From Auanema rhodensis (taxonomy: Eukaryota; Nematoda; Chromadorea; Rhabditida; Rhabditidae), in assembly GCA_964057225.1 (NCBI GenBank), contig OZ059897.1:20708001-20772000 (forward strand): a DNA stretch of 64,000 nt. Reading direction: 5' to 3'. The first letter of the stretch is position 1; each line of letters opens with the position of its first letter. Below, piece after piece: positions 63,883-64,000 of this stretch. Made by a program: the position numbers and the translations under genes. A model generated the notes under the pieces. It worked only from the letters and a program-made list of their open reading frames with translations. It made no database searches and was not told the DNA's origin.

Positions 63883-64000
63883 GCATTAGTGTATGTTGAG
63901 TTTCCATGTACACTCAACATTGCTTCCAAAAACATTTTGACAAAAATTTTTTCGAAAAATTTCAAAATATTTTAGCAAAAAGTAGATGTTTTTAGACTCC
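63883..64000 (+). repeat. Partial monomer at right edge
   Basis: First 118 bases of monomer 183, cut by the window end, so the array continues beyond it. It has AAAATATTTTAG in place of AAAATAATTTAG, and the GACTCC mark of the monomers around 53-60 kb. Confidence 0.95.

Larger units (their letters stand above)
1..64000. repeat. 351-bp satellite DNA array, entire window
   Basis: Tandem array of 182 complete monomers plus a 118-base partial copy, all in the same orientation. Monomers were phased on the recurring GCATTAGTGTATGTTGAG start (GCATTC in some); starts fall at 351(k-1)+1 up to 43174 and one base earlier from 43524 to 60021, after which the phase returns. The consensus has 53 C and 57 G in 351 bases. 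Known members of this kind of DNA are (peri)centromeric satellites; 351 bp is close to two nucleosome repeats. No unrelated insertion, gene or transposon fragment was seen anywhere, so every gene-free stretch of this window is satellite. The monomer carries one EcoRV site (positions 215-220) and one NheI site (236-241) in nearly all copies. Family identity and species are not recognised. Confidence 0.99.
59976..64000 (+). repeat. Right-end monomers with GCTTGATAC, GTTGGG and AAACTTAAT marks
   Basis: Mostly TAGCA, GATTCCAT or GATTCGAT, GATGG, CAGGGT, GTGA loop and GGTGC, that is, the commonest base at most sites. Tails ATGGAAGAACGCTTGATAC occur at 60021, 61426, 62128 and 62479. GTTGGG occurs at 61075, 61426 and 62128. 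Monomers at 63181 and 63532 appear to be a single-monomer duplication sharing CTTGAAAATCC, CTATATTAC and GAGAAAAACTT. HindIII sites are at 60682, 61033, 61384 and 62086. At 60587 a G-to-C change destroys the EcoRV site. The final partial copy has AAAATATTTTAG near 63965. Confidence 0.82.

Noticed and set aside
1-64000. CRISPR array
   Set aside because: The repeat is 351 bp with no unique spacers; all intervals are copies of the same sequence.
1-64000. Transposon or other insertion inside the array
   Set aside because: The monomer phase is unbroken apart from two 1-bp indels, leaving no room for an insertion.

Overview
The whole window is one head-to-tail satellite DNA array. A 351-bp AT-rich monomer (about 31% G+C, counted on a consensus I assembled by eye) starts at base 1 and repeats 182 times, with a 118-base partial copy at 63883-64000. 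I found no real protein gene, no RNA gene, no transposon, no CRISPR array and no unique spacer. This is the usual content of eukaryotic (peri)centromeric heterochromatin. CpG is not depleted (12 per monomer against about 8.6 expected), which argues against a heavily methylated genome such as a vertebrate or most plants, and weakly favours an insect or another invertebrate. I cannot name the species.

Monomer length is very constant. Only two net indels were seen: a 1-bp deletion in the monomer at 43174-43523 (350 bp) and a 1-bp insertion in the monomer at 60021-60372 (352 bp). They cancel, so the phase at the right end equals that at the left. Neighbouring monomers differ at about 30 recurrent diagnostic sites, and these define monomer classes. 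Working names: A = C at monomer position 6, loop GTAA, ACTGAG tail; B = CAGGAT, GGTAC, ATGGAAGAAC tail; C = TACCA, GATAG, AAAGTT; C' = C plus CAAGAT; D = TTTAGGG; E = AAAAATATT; G = TAGCGAAAAG plus GATTCGAT. These classes are arranged in nested higher-order repeats.

Layout: 1-1053, three mixed edge-like monomers. 1054-10179, region built on a five-monomer cassette B-C-A-B-C' (1755 bp). 10180-15058, a 4-monomer-period D-E-G stretch and mixed monomers. 15059-24662 and 25589-35192, two nearly identical 9.6-kb blocks exactly 30 monomers apart, with SpeI-marked trimers. 35193-43523, further B-C-A-B-C' cassettes and a block homologous to 8026-10964. 43524-47033, a block related to 12988-18600. 47034-51596, a distinct three-monomer repeat. 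49957-59975, a 14-monomer (4914-bp) tandem duplication that includes a 9-bp micro-inversion. 59976-64000, the most consensus-like monomers.

Each monomer carries three inverted repeats. In one, the 4-nt loop occurs only as GTGA, GTAA or GGAA, all of which match the RNA GNRA tetraloop pattern. Each monomer also has a run of roughly helically phased A/T tracts. These are the best candidates for function (folding of satellite RNA, cruciforms, nucleosome positioning); all functional statements are inference. The history is best read as repeated unequal exchange and gene conversion at scales of 1, 3, 4, 5, 10, 14 and 30 monomers.
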